Positions 44,424-53,549 of a stretch of 64,000 bases of DNA are shown here, one piece after another (within the stretch, counting starts at the first letter, position 1; every line of letters starts with the position of its first letter). The DNA is taken from NCBI GenBank assembly GCA_037042185.1, contig JAXQJY010000031.1, positions 558,001 to 622,000 on the forward strand, written 5' to 3'. Below the pieces are notes generated by a model. The model searched no databases, had not been told where the DNA came from, and worked only from the letters and a program-made list of their open reading frames with translations. The translations under genes were made by a program, and so were the position numbers. This stretch comes from Sordariomycetes sp. S80-01Y. Taxonomy: Eukaryota; Ascomycota; Sordariomycetes.

Positions 44424-46946
44424 ATGCCTTTACCTGATACTCTCTCTCTTCAACGCCATTTACATTGCATCTTCTGTGGAATGACAGAGACTGACTTTGG
44501 ATCAGAAGCGATGACCTACGCGACTCGCCTACGGCTGGCTTGCCGCCATGCAAAACTCACGGCACCGACGGTGTGCTATCGTTCACGATGCGCGCTCCCG
44601 AGACTACAGGCTGGTTCGGGGTTGAGCATCGGACACACGGGCTCGATCAGACTCTTCTCCAAGCACACGGAGAAAGGAGAGAACAGCAAATCCTCTACTG
44701 ATGATGCCTCCGAAGCGCCCGACTGTACTAAGTCGCGGCGCGACGCGACCGCCGAAGATGGCCATGACCCTTTTGAGTCTATCTTCAAGAAGCAGCGACG
44801 AATGGACCTCGCGAAAGCCTCCGAAGGCGAGAACCCTCTCGTCGTAGACGCGTGGGGCCGCATGGAAGCTGGCGCCAAGGCTCAGATCAAGGTGCAAAAG
44901 GCGCGGATCAGAGAAGCGAAGGAGCTGCAAGCAGTTGATCAAGAGCTCAAGCAGCGGGAGGCAGAAGAACGAGCGCAGCTTGCGAGGCCAAGGCGGGTGC
45001 CGATTCCTGACTTTCTCATGGAGTTCCATATACACGAGGGAAGTGGGGAAGAGGTCAATGTCATGGGCCGGATCCGGGCCAAACGCATGTCTGGCAAGGG
45101 TTTAATGTTCTTGGATCTCCAGAATGAGTTTCAGAAAGTGCAAGTCATGGTCAGCAGGAAAGCAGTCGTGACAAGGCAATTGGAGACCAAGACTCCGTCC
45201 GCAACTGATAGCGAGGCGGAGAAGGATGCTCGACAGGCTCAGCTTGACGCTATGCAAGCTGAGGCGGACCTTGCGCGCCTTGAACCGACTGATGCTCAAG
45301 ACATGGGTCCCACCTCACAGCAAGAAGTCGCGGTGCGCGACTCCCCAGATGATCCCGAAAAGGCCAAGGAGATTGCGCACCAGCATTTCGAGATCCTGCG
45401 GAACATGCTCCAGGTCGGCGATCACGTCTCTGTCACTGGTCTGGCTACCAAGACCAAAGCCGGCGAGCAAACTCTCAAGGCCACAGAGCTGCCGCAGCTG
45501 ATTTCGCCCACAATGGAGCAGATTCCCGAGAAGCTCACCGATGACAAGACCAAGATGGCCAATCGTCACCTAGACATGCTCGTCAACAAGGATGTATCGG
45601 ATACCCTCAGACTGCGTGCTGAGATCACCAGGCTCATGAGGGAGCACTTCTACTCAAAGCGCTTCCTGGAGTACCAGACTCCCATCCTGGCCCAAAATGC
45701 GGGTGGTGCGGTGGCGCGCCCGTTCACTAGTCGGGCGACTGAGTTCAAGGACAAGGAACTGGCTCTCCGCGTCGCGCCAGAGCTCTGGCTCAAGCGTCTC
45801 GTTGTTGGTGGCGTGGACAAGGTTTTCGAAATTGGTCCTGCCTTCCGCAACGAGGGCATCGACGCCACGCATAATCCGGAGTTCACCATGTGTGAATTCT
45901 ACAGTGCTTACTCTAACCTTCCGGAGCTCATCAGCGAAACGGAAGAGTTGATCTGTTCGCTGGCTGTGAAATCCCACATGCTCATTCGGGATCAGCTCAC
46001 TGCGCTGCCCCCCCTGGATCTCTCCAAGTTCCAGCGACCATTTAAGCAGGTCGAGTTCATCCCGGGATTGGAGGCTGCTATGGGTATCCGTCTACCGAAG
46101 CTCACAAATCCCGGTGCCTTACCGGAGCTTCTCGCTCTCCTGAAACTCTCCGGCATCAGCCTTCCGGGCGAAGCGCCCAACACCCTGCCTAGGCTTTTGG
46201 ACCGCCTCGCAGCTATGTACCTCGAGCCACTGTCCTTCAACGAGCCCCTCTTCATCACCAACCATCCCGCTTGCATGTCACCTCTGTCCAAGAGCTACCT
46301 TTGCCAGCGCACGTACCAACTCGTATCTGCTCGCGCCGAGCTCTTCATGGGTGGTCGCGAGCTGGCGAACATGTACGAGGAGGAGAACAACCCTATGGAG
46401 CAGAAGAAGAAGTTGGCCGAGCATCAACAGCTGGTTAACACTGAAGAGGGCGCAGTCGTGCTTGCACCCGCTGATTCTTCTGAAGGCTTGGAGCAAGACG
46501 GCGATGACTACTACGATGCGCCGCTTGATTCTGCTGAAGACGAGAAGGTCGAGCGCTACATTGAGACAGATGACCACGGCGAGGCGTCGCCTCTGGACCA
46601 GAGCTTCGTCAAAGCCCTGGACTACGGCCTACCCCCTACGGGTGGCTGGGGCTGTGGTGTCGAGCGACTTGTCATGCTCTTCTCTGGCGCTCAACGAATC
46701 AGCGACGTTCTAAGCTTCGGTAGCTTGAGGAACGTTGTTGGATTGACTGCCGACGATGTTGTTAGCAAGCCTAAAGACAAGAAAGCCACAGCCTCTTCAC
46801 CCCCGAGCATGCCCAAATCTAGTGACAACGGCGAGATTGCCAGCGCACCGGCCCTGAATGAGTCAGGAAGCAGATTTGCCACGAAGGAAGAGCCAGCTCC
46901 GAAACAGGCGCAGAGCAACAGGTTTGGGGGGAGCAGTCGACCCTAA
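44424..46946 (+). CDS. MSK1: Mitochondrial lysyl-tRNA synthetase (class II)
   Basis: One exon of 840 residues from ATG 44424; ATG 44511 (MTYATRLRLACRH) is the more likely start because it begins an Arg/Ala/Ser-rich mitochondrial presequence. The anticodon-binding OB fold (VMGRIRAKR, LMFLDLQ) is followed by the class II core: motif 2 FEIGPAFRNEG, ELANMYEE and motif 3 GGWGCGVERLVMLF. It charges mitochondrial tRNA-Lys. It is much longer than yeast Msk1 (about 580 residues): an acidic insert of about 70 residues splits the OB fold, another of about 50 lies before motif 3, and a Lys/Ser/Pro tail of about 70 follows it. Confidence 0.92.
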   Translation: MPLPDTLSLQRHLHCIFCGMTETDFGSEAMTYATRLRLACRHAKLTAPTVCYRSRCALPRLQAGSGLSIGHTGSIRLFSKHTEKGENSKSSTDDASEAPDCTKSRRDATAEDGHDPFESIFKKQRRMDLAKASEGENPLVVDAWGRMEAGAKAQIKVQKARIREAKELQAVDQELKQREAEERAQLARPRRVPIPDFLMEFHIHEGSGEEVNVMGRIRAKRMSGKGLMFLDLQNEFQKVQVMVSRKAVVTRQLETKTPSATDSEAEKDARQAQLDAMQAEADLARLEPTDAQDMGPTSQQEVAVRDSPDDPEKAKEIAHQHFEILRNMLQVGDHVSVTGLATKTKAGEQTLKATELPQLISPTMEQIPEKLTDDKTKMANRHLDMLVNKDVSDTLRLRAEITRLMREHFYSKRFLEYQTPILAQNAGGAVARPFTSRATEFKDKELALRVAPELWLKRLVVGGVDKVFEIGPAFRNEGIDATHNPEFTMCEFYSAYSNLPELISETEELICSLAVKSHMLIRDQLTALPPLDLSKFQRPFKQVEFIPGLEAAMGIRLPKLTNPGALPELLALLKLSGISLPGEAPNTLPRLLDRLAAMYLEPLSFNEPLFITNHPACMSPLSKSYLCQRTYQLVSARAELFMGGRELANMYEEENNPMEQKKKLAEHQQLVNTEEGAVVLAPADSSEGLEQDGDDYYDAPLDSAEDEKVERYIETDDHGEASPLDQSFVKALDYGLPPTGGWGCGVERLVMLFSGAQRISDVLSFGSLRNVVGLTADDVVSKPKDKKATASSPPSMPKSSDNGEIASAPALNESGSRFATKEEPAPKQAQSNRFGGSSRP

Positions 46947-47255
46947 GGGCGAAAAGCTATGAGAAGCTCGAGTAGTGCTCCAACACACTCGTGCTTGAGG
47001 AAAGCTTAAGGAGAAGAATCGGACGAGGTTATCGAGCCGTTGTGACCACGGACTTGGAGCAAATGTATACTAGGATACCCCGGGGAGGACGGCATTGTAC
47101 AGCATGTTTGGTATGTACCACTTTTGTATCACCACGGCATAGGGCAACGTAAGTTGTCTGTATAAAGACGATCATGAATAGAGATTTTGAGCATCGGCAC
47201 GAATGCCGCTTATATTTGAAAGTCTTGGTATCTTCACATCCGCGACCGCTACTTC
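46947..47255. other. Convergent 3' flanks of lysyl-tRNA synthetase and ROK1
   Basis: 309 bases with no gene; presumed 3' untranslated regions. Confidence 0.5.
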
Positions 47256-49367
47256 CTAGTCGTCGAAGCCACCCCACTCATCGTCATCCCCTCCAGTCGA
47301 AGCCCCCTTCGCGTCACCTCGCCTCTTCTTGTTCGCTTCGATGGCTCCTTGTCGGTTGTGCTCCTTCTGCCTCTCGAAACCACTCGTGCTCGTGATCCTC
47401 CCCTTGGGCTTGTCCTTGTCTCCAGTAACCTCGCTCTTCTTGCCGCTCTTGAGCTTCTTGCGGTTCTCCTTGCTCACGTCCGGGAGGCGCTCGAGCAGCC
47501 ACTTGGGAACGGCGCTCTCCTCCTCGCTCTTCTTGGCTTGACGCTCGCTGGCGACGATGACGTTGGCGACCGTCTTGAGGATGGGCACGTCGTCGTGCGT
47601 CCACAGCGTGACGGCCATGCCGCCCTCCCTGCCGGCGCGCCCGGTGCGGCCCGCGCGGTGGACGTACGCGGCCGCCGAGTTGGGCACGTCGTAGTTGACA
47701 ACGCCGTTGACGCCGCGGAAGTCGAGCCCGCGGGCCAGGAGGTCGGTCGTGATGAGGAGCCAGATCTCGCCGGCGCGGAACTTGCGGACGATGGCCGTGC
47801 GCGCGAAGTCAGACAGGCCCGAGTGGAGCGCTGCGATTCTGCTGGAGCCGCCGGCTGAGACGGGGATGTCGTACTTGAGCTCCTCGTGAAGAGCCGTGGC
47901 GCGCTCGATGGTGTCCGTGAAGACGAGGAAGGGGAGGTGCATCTTGATATCCTCCTTGCTGGTGGGTCGTATCAACGTACGCATGGCCAACAGCTTGCCC
48001 TGTTCATTGCCTGCGAAGAGCAGCTTGTGCGTGATGTTGGGCACCGCCGTATCCTTCAACCCAACAACCAACCTCACGAGCGGTCTAGGGGTGACGCCCA
48101 AGGCCTTGGCACGGGATTCGATCTTATCCGTCATGAGGGTCTCGATGTTAGAGCCCATAGTCGCGGACCAGCACGATATGCGCAGATCAGGGTTCGTGCA
48201 GGCGGTCCAGAGCTTGAGTGTTTGCTCACGGAAGAGCTGGTCGAGAAGGACGTCTGCTTCGTCGAGGATGAGGTCACGGACCGTGGGGAGGTTGGGCGTT
48301 GAAGTGAAGGAGTTGAGAAGGAGCTGAGGAGTCGTGACGAGAATGTCGGCTTTGACCCGGCGTGTTGGCTTTTTCTGAGGTTTGGAGTCGTCCTCTTCCT
48401 CAGATTCGGCTTCGCTCTCGTCGGACTGGTTCTCGGCGTCTCCTGCGATCTCTTGTCCTTCGTTCCCAGGGGTCATGCCGCGCTTCATGCCAACGATTTT
48501 GATCCCTGTGCCTAGGACGAGTTTGTTCCCCTCATTTACGATTTGATGCGCCAGCTCTCTCGTCGGGGCGACAATGACCGCCTCGAGGTCGTGCTTCTCC
48601 TTCTCTTTGATAGTCCTCCGGCGCACGATAGAGTTGATGGCCGCAATTAGGAAGCTGATCGTCTTGCCACTGCCTGTAGGAGCGACTGCCAAGAAGTCCA
48701 CAGACTCAACGCCCTCAAGCCCCTCCTCATCTTGCAATGCCAAATCCGGTCTCAGAAGCGTAGGAAGACTGCCCAGCTGCACCTCCGTCGGCTCGCGAAA
48801 TCCCTGATGGACCAAATTTTCCGAAACACGCTTCGGAATATCGTAATTTGTTCGTAACTGCGAGAAGGACTCCAGCGGCTGCGGGGCGAGCTGCTGCTTC
48901 TTCTCGTCCTTCTTGCTCGCCTCTACAACGGCGACATCCTTCTTCTTCTTCTTCGATTTCTTGACCTTTGTCCTTTCTTCGTGCTTGTTCATGAGGGTAA
49001 TCTTGATGCGATGCGACTTCAGAACCTGTCGACACTCTTCCACGCTCAGTCTCTCGGTTGGCTGGATTCGCTTCGGGCTCTCCTCCCTCTTGGCCTTCTT
49101 CTCAGCCTTCGGCGCCTCTTTCTTCTGCGCAAAGAAGTCCACGTCTGGCAGCTCCTCGTCCTCCTTCTCTTCAGCTGCTTGGTTCACGCCATTACGCTTT
49201 CGCTTCTGCCCGCGGACTTCATCGTGAAAGAGCTGCGGGTTGGCCTGCGCGCCGGCCGAGGGGAGATTCGCGGCCGGCTTGGAGGCGCTGGCCTTGATGT
49301 TGGTGCCGCGCGTGAGGATGCGGAAGATGTCGCGCGTGGAGGAGGTTTTCGGGGCGGAGGACGGCAT
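47256..49367 (-). CDS. ROK1: DEAD-box ATP-dependent RNA helicase ROK1
   Basis: One exon of 703 residues. The start at 49367 gives MPSSAPK..DIFRILTRGTNIK, the ROK1 N-terminus; an in-frame ATG at 49577 would add 70 residues of unconserved sequence. After a Lys/Glu-rich region comes the Q motif (PTEVQ), motif I APTGSGKT at 229-236, Ia APTREL, II LDEADVLLD, III SAT, then IV-VI including TDLLARGLDFRGVN and HRAGRTGRAG. A Glu-rich insert of about 40 residues lies between motifs Ia and Ib. ROK1 acts in the nucleolus in early 18S rRNA processing. Confidence 0.94.
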   Translation of the reverse strand: MPSSAPKTSSTRDIFRILTRGTNIKASASKPAANLPSAGAQANPQLFHDEVRGQKRKRNGVNQAAEEKEDEELPDVDFFAQKKEAPKAEKKAKREESPKRIQPTERLSVEECRQVLKSHRIKITLMNKHEERTKVKKSKKKKKDVAVVEASKKDEKKQQLAPQPLESFSQLRTNYDIPKRVSENLVHQGFREPTEVQLGSLPTLLRPDLALQDEEGLEGVESVDFLAVAPTGSGKTISFLIAAINSIVRRRTIKEKEKHDLEAVIVAPTRELAHQIVNEGNKLVLGTGIKIVGMKRGMTPGNEGQEIAGDAENQSDESEAESEEEDDSKPQKKPTRRVKADILVTTPQLLLNSFTSTPNLPTVRDLILDEADVLLDQLFREQTLKLWTACTNPDLRISCWSATMGSNIETLMTDKIESRAKALGVTPRPLVRLVVGLKDTAVPNITHKLLFAGNEQGKLLAMRTLIRPTSKEDIKMHLPFLVFTDTIERATALHEELKYDIPVSAGGSSRIAALHSGLSDFARTAIVRKFRAGEIWLLITTDLLARGLDFRGVNGVVNYDVPNSAAAYVHRAGRTGRAGREGGMAVTLWTHDDVPILKTVANVIVASERQAKKSEEESAVPKWLLERLPDVSKENRKKLKSGKKSEVTGDKDKPKGRITSTSGFERQKEHNRQGAIEANKKRRGDAKGASTGGDDDEWGGFDD

Positions 49368-50078
49368 CGTGGGTGGTTGACCGGCGGACAAAGGTGGTGA
49401 GGTCGGGACAAGAAAAGTTGTAGAAATTTGGGTGATCGTGCTTATCGATAAGACCCCACGTTGGTGGCCGCCGGGAACTAAAGGACTATACTTCAAGACC
49501 CTCAAACCACCAGAAATAGATGTACATCTTTGTAGCCCGATCAGACTTTTCCAAATCAAGTGGATCTCGATCTCCATTGGGAACTAGAGTGGCTTGTTGG
49601 AATTTGGTTTTATTATGAGTCGTGAAAATGCAGGAGATGATTATTCTGGGTGCGTGAGGACATCACCAGAGCAAAACTCACTTCAGAAGCATGGCTGCTA
49701 CAGAAACGCCGGTATTTCCAAGAGCTCCCTGATTTGGAACAAAAACCATGAGTGATTTGCCTTTCTGTAGGACGTCAAGGAGCTACATGGAGAGCTCGTC
49801 GGCACCAGCATGCGCAACTCGTATGCATATTAGCATCAGATGCTTAGATTTGACACCTCGCGTTCACCTCGAGTCCTTGACAAACACAGCACAAGTCGCA
49901 AAAGTGCTCGAGCCCCTGGTATGGTCCATTGTAGGCTCTAGCCGATTCCCTGTTCATGCGCCCTTCATGGGTCAATCTCCAAGTCCGACCTGCGGTAGCG
50001 TGTTCGCCGTTGCAGTATGAACGCTCATAAAAGTAATCCCTGTCCCTAAACGCCATGCTGCAAACAAATTGGTATCGA
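49368..50078. other. Intergenic region between ROK1 and PIG-P
   Basis: 711 bases on the path from the PIG-P 3' end to the ROK1 start; nothing recognised except the open ROK1 upstream frame. Confidence 0.45.
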
Positions 50079-50822
50079 CTACCCAGTCGCGTCTTCCCTC
50101 GCAGTCTTCTCCCTCTGCTCTCCGTACAGAATCTCACAAACGCCCCCGAGAGGCACGTCCAGAACCGCATCTGTCCCCTCGTTCCAGATCTCCCTCCATT
50201 TCAACCTTCCCTCTCGATCAACCTTTCTCTCCCCTTTCCCTTCTCCCTTGGCACTTTTGATCTTCAGCCTTCCTTTGCTGTCTATGACAGCCGGTTGCGC
50301 CACCCCATCCACGATCGTCTCCACGCTGGATAGGGGGACCGTCAATCGCTCGCGATTGTACAGCGCGAGGGCGACGTAGATGTACACCAGCAGCATGACC
50401 AGGAACGCCGGTATGGCAAGCGCCCACCACCGGTTAGGGTAGTAATATATCCCTAGATAGTGCAGGAAGGGACTTGGCAAGTAGCTCCAGAGGAGGTACA
50501 TCAAGAACGTCAGGCTGCTGAAGAGATACAGCACGAAGCCGTAGTATTCGTACGTGGGCACCTTGGGCGCTGCCCGCGGGACGGGCGCCATTGCCGCGGC
50601 GCCGTCATCATCGGAAGCATCCGGTGTGTTCGGTCGGGAAGGGCGCAGCAGGGATGTCAGGCTCGGCGACGGTGGAAGGGGCGTGGGCGGTCGGCCGTAG
50701 AAGGGTGGTGCGAAGTAGTTCTGGTTGTGGGTGAAAAGCCGGGGAGGGAACTCGGCGTCGGAGGAGGAGGACGAAGACGAGGAATGGTAGGAGGCTTCCT
50801 CCTCGTCAGATGATTCGGTCAT
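50079..50822 (-). CDS. GPI19: PIG-P/GPI19 subunit of the GPI N-acetylglucosaminyltransferase
   Basis: One exon of 247 residues. The first 90 are Ser- and Pro-rich and cytosolic. The PIG-P domain then begins with TYEYYGFVLYLFSS and has two hydrophobic membrane segments at about 93-115 and 135-157, ending with ALYNRE. The tail contains a TVPLSSVETIVDG block and IWNEGTDAVLDVPL, both usual in fungal PIG-P. The complex adds GlcNAc from UDP-GlcNAc to phosphatidylinositol at the ER, the first step of GPI-anchor synthesis. Confidence 0.9.
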   Translation of the reverse strand: MTESSDEEEASYHSSSSSSSSDAEFPPRLFTHNQNYFAPPFYGRPPTPLPPSPSLTSLLRPSRPNTPDASDDDGAAAMAPVPRAAPKVPTYEYYGFVLYLFSSLTFLMYLLWSYLPSPFLHYLGIYYYPNRWWALAIPAFLVMLLVYIYVALALYNRERLTVPLSSVETIVDGVAQPAVIDSKGRLKIKSAKGEGKGERKVDREGRLKWREIWNEGTDAVLDVPLGGVCEILYGEQREKTAREDATG

Positions 50823-51753
50823 TTCGGTGGCTGGAAGGGAGTTGCGCGTTGAAAGCCAGACGCGGTTCGGTTGTTGACGGAAGCTAAAGCTATGGCGTGG
50901 GGTGGGAGCTGTATGACGGAGTCTTGAGTCCGACGAAACTTGAGCCTACCCTAGATCCTCAACTTCCGAAGGTTGGTAGCCAGCAGCTCTCACTTTCCTA
51001 AGAATGAAGGGTTGATGAACCTCAGATAGCGCCATTTATTATGCTTCAGCTTAAAATGCTGGACACTCAATAATTAGTGAAGTTTAGCACTGGTGTCGAT
51101 TACAACGTATTCAACCAATGGCTGTGTGAACTTTTGCTTCCAGCACATACAACACAAACAGATGTGGTATTTTATCCGAAACTTTTCCACAAAGATGACA
51201 GGCAATTGTTTACAAAGCTATGACATTCTAGAATGACGGAAAACACGTCCATTTGTTGATCAAGTTCTGCAGAGAAGCAAGACCCAGCAGCTCGAGTCAA
51301 ACTCCCCGTCATCTCAAGTGAATGCCGGCCGTAGTTTATCGCCGGTTGTCCCATTGACCAATCGCCCAGACGCAGCCCCCGACATCGGGCAGATTCCAAG
51401 CCCACGTTCTCGGACCCTCGCGTGGAGAATCACGATAGTCCCAATCTGCCGCCTTTCAACAGCCTTGAAGGATGCAGCGACCTGCCTAGTCCGGCAATTC
51501 TGCATGAGGGGCAGCGGCGTCATCCCCGCTCCGGCTCCTCGACTATGTGATAATGGTGCGGAGAAGCACCGTCAGACTCCGTTCAAGAGATGATGTCGTC
51601 GCTTGCAGCGAGGGGGAGGCATGCGCATGATTCAGGCAGACATTACTCAGGCCGAGGGGTATATAATGCCATGTAGATCTTGTCTCTGAATCATTTGAGG
51701 AATCGTCTTGGTCTTTCAACCTCCCATACCCCTCTGACCAGCGTCAACTCAAC
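50823..51753. other. Divergent intergenic region, PIG-P to FAD oxidoreductase
   Basis: 931 bases with a clear TATA element near the right end and no supported gene. Confidence 0.5.
51660..51666 (+). promoter_or_regulatory. TATA box of the FAD oxidoreductase gene
   Basis: TATATAA lies 88 bases before the start codon at 51754, within the normal distance for a fungal TATA promoter. Confidence 0.55.
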
Positions 51754-53229
51754 ATGCGGTCCTCATCGCTAGTCGGCCTCGTGGCCGGCTCATCCCTGGC
51801 CTCAGGTGCTGCCCTCTCACCTGCTCACCTCTCCCCTCGAGGCGAGCAAAAGTCCAACGAAACGAAGCTCAACATCCCGGGCTTCCCCGTGCCGGACCCA
51901 ACGGTCTCGTACTGGCAGGATCCTCCCCACCGCATCGCCAACCTGCGCAGCACCCCTGAGTTACCCACTGATGAGACCTTTGACTATGTCATCATCGGGT
52001 CTGGCGTTTCTGGCGCTGCTACTGCGCACAAACTACTGGACCGTGACCCTGAGCTGTCCATCCTTATGCTGGAGGCCCGCACTGCTGCCTCGGCCGCGAG
52101 TGGCAGGAATGGTGGCCACTGCAAAGCCGGCTCGTGGAAGAGTGCTAAGGAGTGGATCGATACATATGGCGAGGATGAAGGGCTGAGGATCGGAAACATG
52201 GAGCAGGACTGCGTCAACGACGTGCGCGAGTTCGTCCGCTCTCACAATGTCTCCAGCGACTTCACCGACGTCGAGACTGCAGATCTCTACTACACCAAGG
52301 AGGAGTTCGAGGCCGCCATTGAGATTGTCGAGTACCAGAAGGCTTTGGAGGAGCGCAGACCGGGCGAGGTGCCCAACAACCCCAGGACGATCCACAGGGG
52401 TCAGGAGGCGAGGGACTTCTGGAAGTGGCCTGAGCTGGTCGGCGCCGTGAGCTACACCGGCCACACTCAGAACCCGTATCAAACTGTTTGCGCCATGCTG
52501 GAGTTGGCTTTGAGCAAGGGACTCAACCTGCAAACCAACACCATGGCCCTCAGCCTTGACCAGATCTCCAACGACGAGTGGCACGTCAAGACCAACCGTG
52601 GCACGGTAAAGGGCCAGCAGGTCGTTCTTGCAACGAACGCCTACACCAATGCCCTGCACCCTGGCATTGCGCAGACTGGCTTCCTCACGCCTGGCAGAAG
52701 TCAAGTGTCTGCCACCCACCCCGACAAGGAGACCTCCGGCAACAAGGTATTCGAGCGCAGCAACTCCTACCCCGACTTCCCCAGCGGCAACAACTACATC
52801 GCCGTCCGGCCCCCTGGCTCCAAAGGCGAAGGAGACGTCATCATCGGAGGAAGCTCGCAGATGTCGCCCACCGGCGAGGCCAACATCACCGACGACTCGA
52901 CCTTCAACGAGGAGATCGCCTACGTCCTCAACAGAGTCGGTCGTTCCGTCTACGGCTTGGACAACTGGGGCGACAGCACTCACCAGGTCCGCGACTGGAC
53001 GGGCATTACCTGCGACACCCCTGATGGCTTCCCCGTCGTTGGTGATGTGCCCGGTGAGAGTGGTCTGTGGGCTATTGTGTGCATGAACGGCCACGGTATG
53101 GCGTGGGCGTACAGGAGTGCTGAGGCCCTGGTTGGGATGATGACTGACGGCGAGGCGCCGGAATGGTTCCCTGAGCCGTTCAGGGCGCAGCGCGTGTTTG
53201 AGGTGAAGGATGACAAGGATGAGCTATAG
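51754..53229 (+). CDS. Signal-peptide FAD-dependent oxidoreductase (DAO/GlpO-type) ending in KDEL
   Basis: One exon of 491 residues. Residues 1-20 look like a signal peptide (MRSSSLVGLVAGSSLASGAA). The FAD-binding Rossmann motif is VIIGSGVSGAATA at 79-91, followed by EARTAASAASGRNGGHC, typical of DAO-family flavoenzymes acting on C-N bonds. The end has TPDGFPVVGDVPG and NGHGMAWAYRSAEAL, the second FAD-contact region. The last four residues are KDEL, an ER-retrieval signal, which would hold a secretory protein in the ER. Amine or amino-acid substrate is likely but not shown. Ser/Asn-x-Ser/Thr sites allow N-glycosylation. Confidence 0.88.
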   Translation: MRSSSLVGLVAGSSLASGAALSPAHLSPRGEQKSNETKLNIPGFPVPDPTVSYWQDPPHRIANLRSTPELPTDETFDYVIIGSGVSGAATAHKLLDRDPELSILMLEARTAASAASGRNGGHCKAGSWKSAKEWIDTYGEDEGLRIGNMEQDCVNDVREFVRSHNVSSDFTDVETADLYYTKEEFEAAIEIVEYQKALEERRPGEVPNNPRTIHRGQEARDFWKWPELVGAVSYTGHTQNPYQTVCAMLELALSKGLNLQTNTMALSLDQISNDEWHVKTNRGTVKGQQVVLATNAYTNALHPGIAQTGFLTPGRSQVSATHPDKETSGNKVFERSNSYPDFPSGNNYIAVRPPGSKGEGDVIIGGSSQMSPTGEANITDDSTFNEEIAYVLNRVGRSVYGLDNWGDSTHQVRDWTGITCDTPDGFPVVGDVPGESGLWAIVCMNGHGMAWAYRSAEALVGMMTDGEAPEWFPEPFRAQRVFEVKDDKDEL

Positions 53230-53549
53230 ATTCGCAATGCACGTAGAGAAAGCTGAATGACTACACGATTTTCTTGTTGAAGTTCAATTATTCCCGTTAA
53301 ACCTCTTGTGTCACGTTCTCAATCTGCTCAGGGTTGCAACATGTGTTAGCTAAATCTAGGATATACTCAGCTCACTGTATTAGAATCACTGCAGCCCGAT
53401 AATTGCAACTTCTGAAGTGTTATATACCATGATCTGAAAGATCTTCGTTCACATCGGGCGTTTGTCATCATGGTAGTACCTGTAGCTCCAAGATGAGATG
53501 AACTTCTGGAAGTACAAATTTATTCTGTTCTGAAGCCTAGCGTAATATC
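53230..53549. other. Convergent 3' flanks of the FAD oxidoreductase and rhamnosidase genes
   Basis: 320 AT-rich bases with no gene. Confidence 0.5.

Noticed and set aside
52033-53094. 353-codon minus frame opposite the FAD oxidoreductase
   Set aside because: Antisense shadow of the codon-biased gene, with no recognisable domain.
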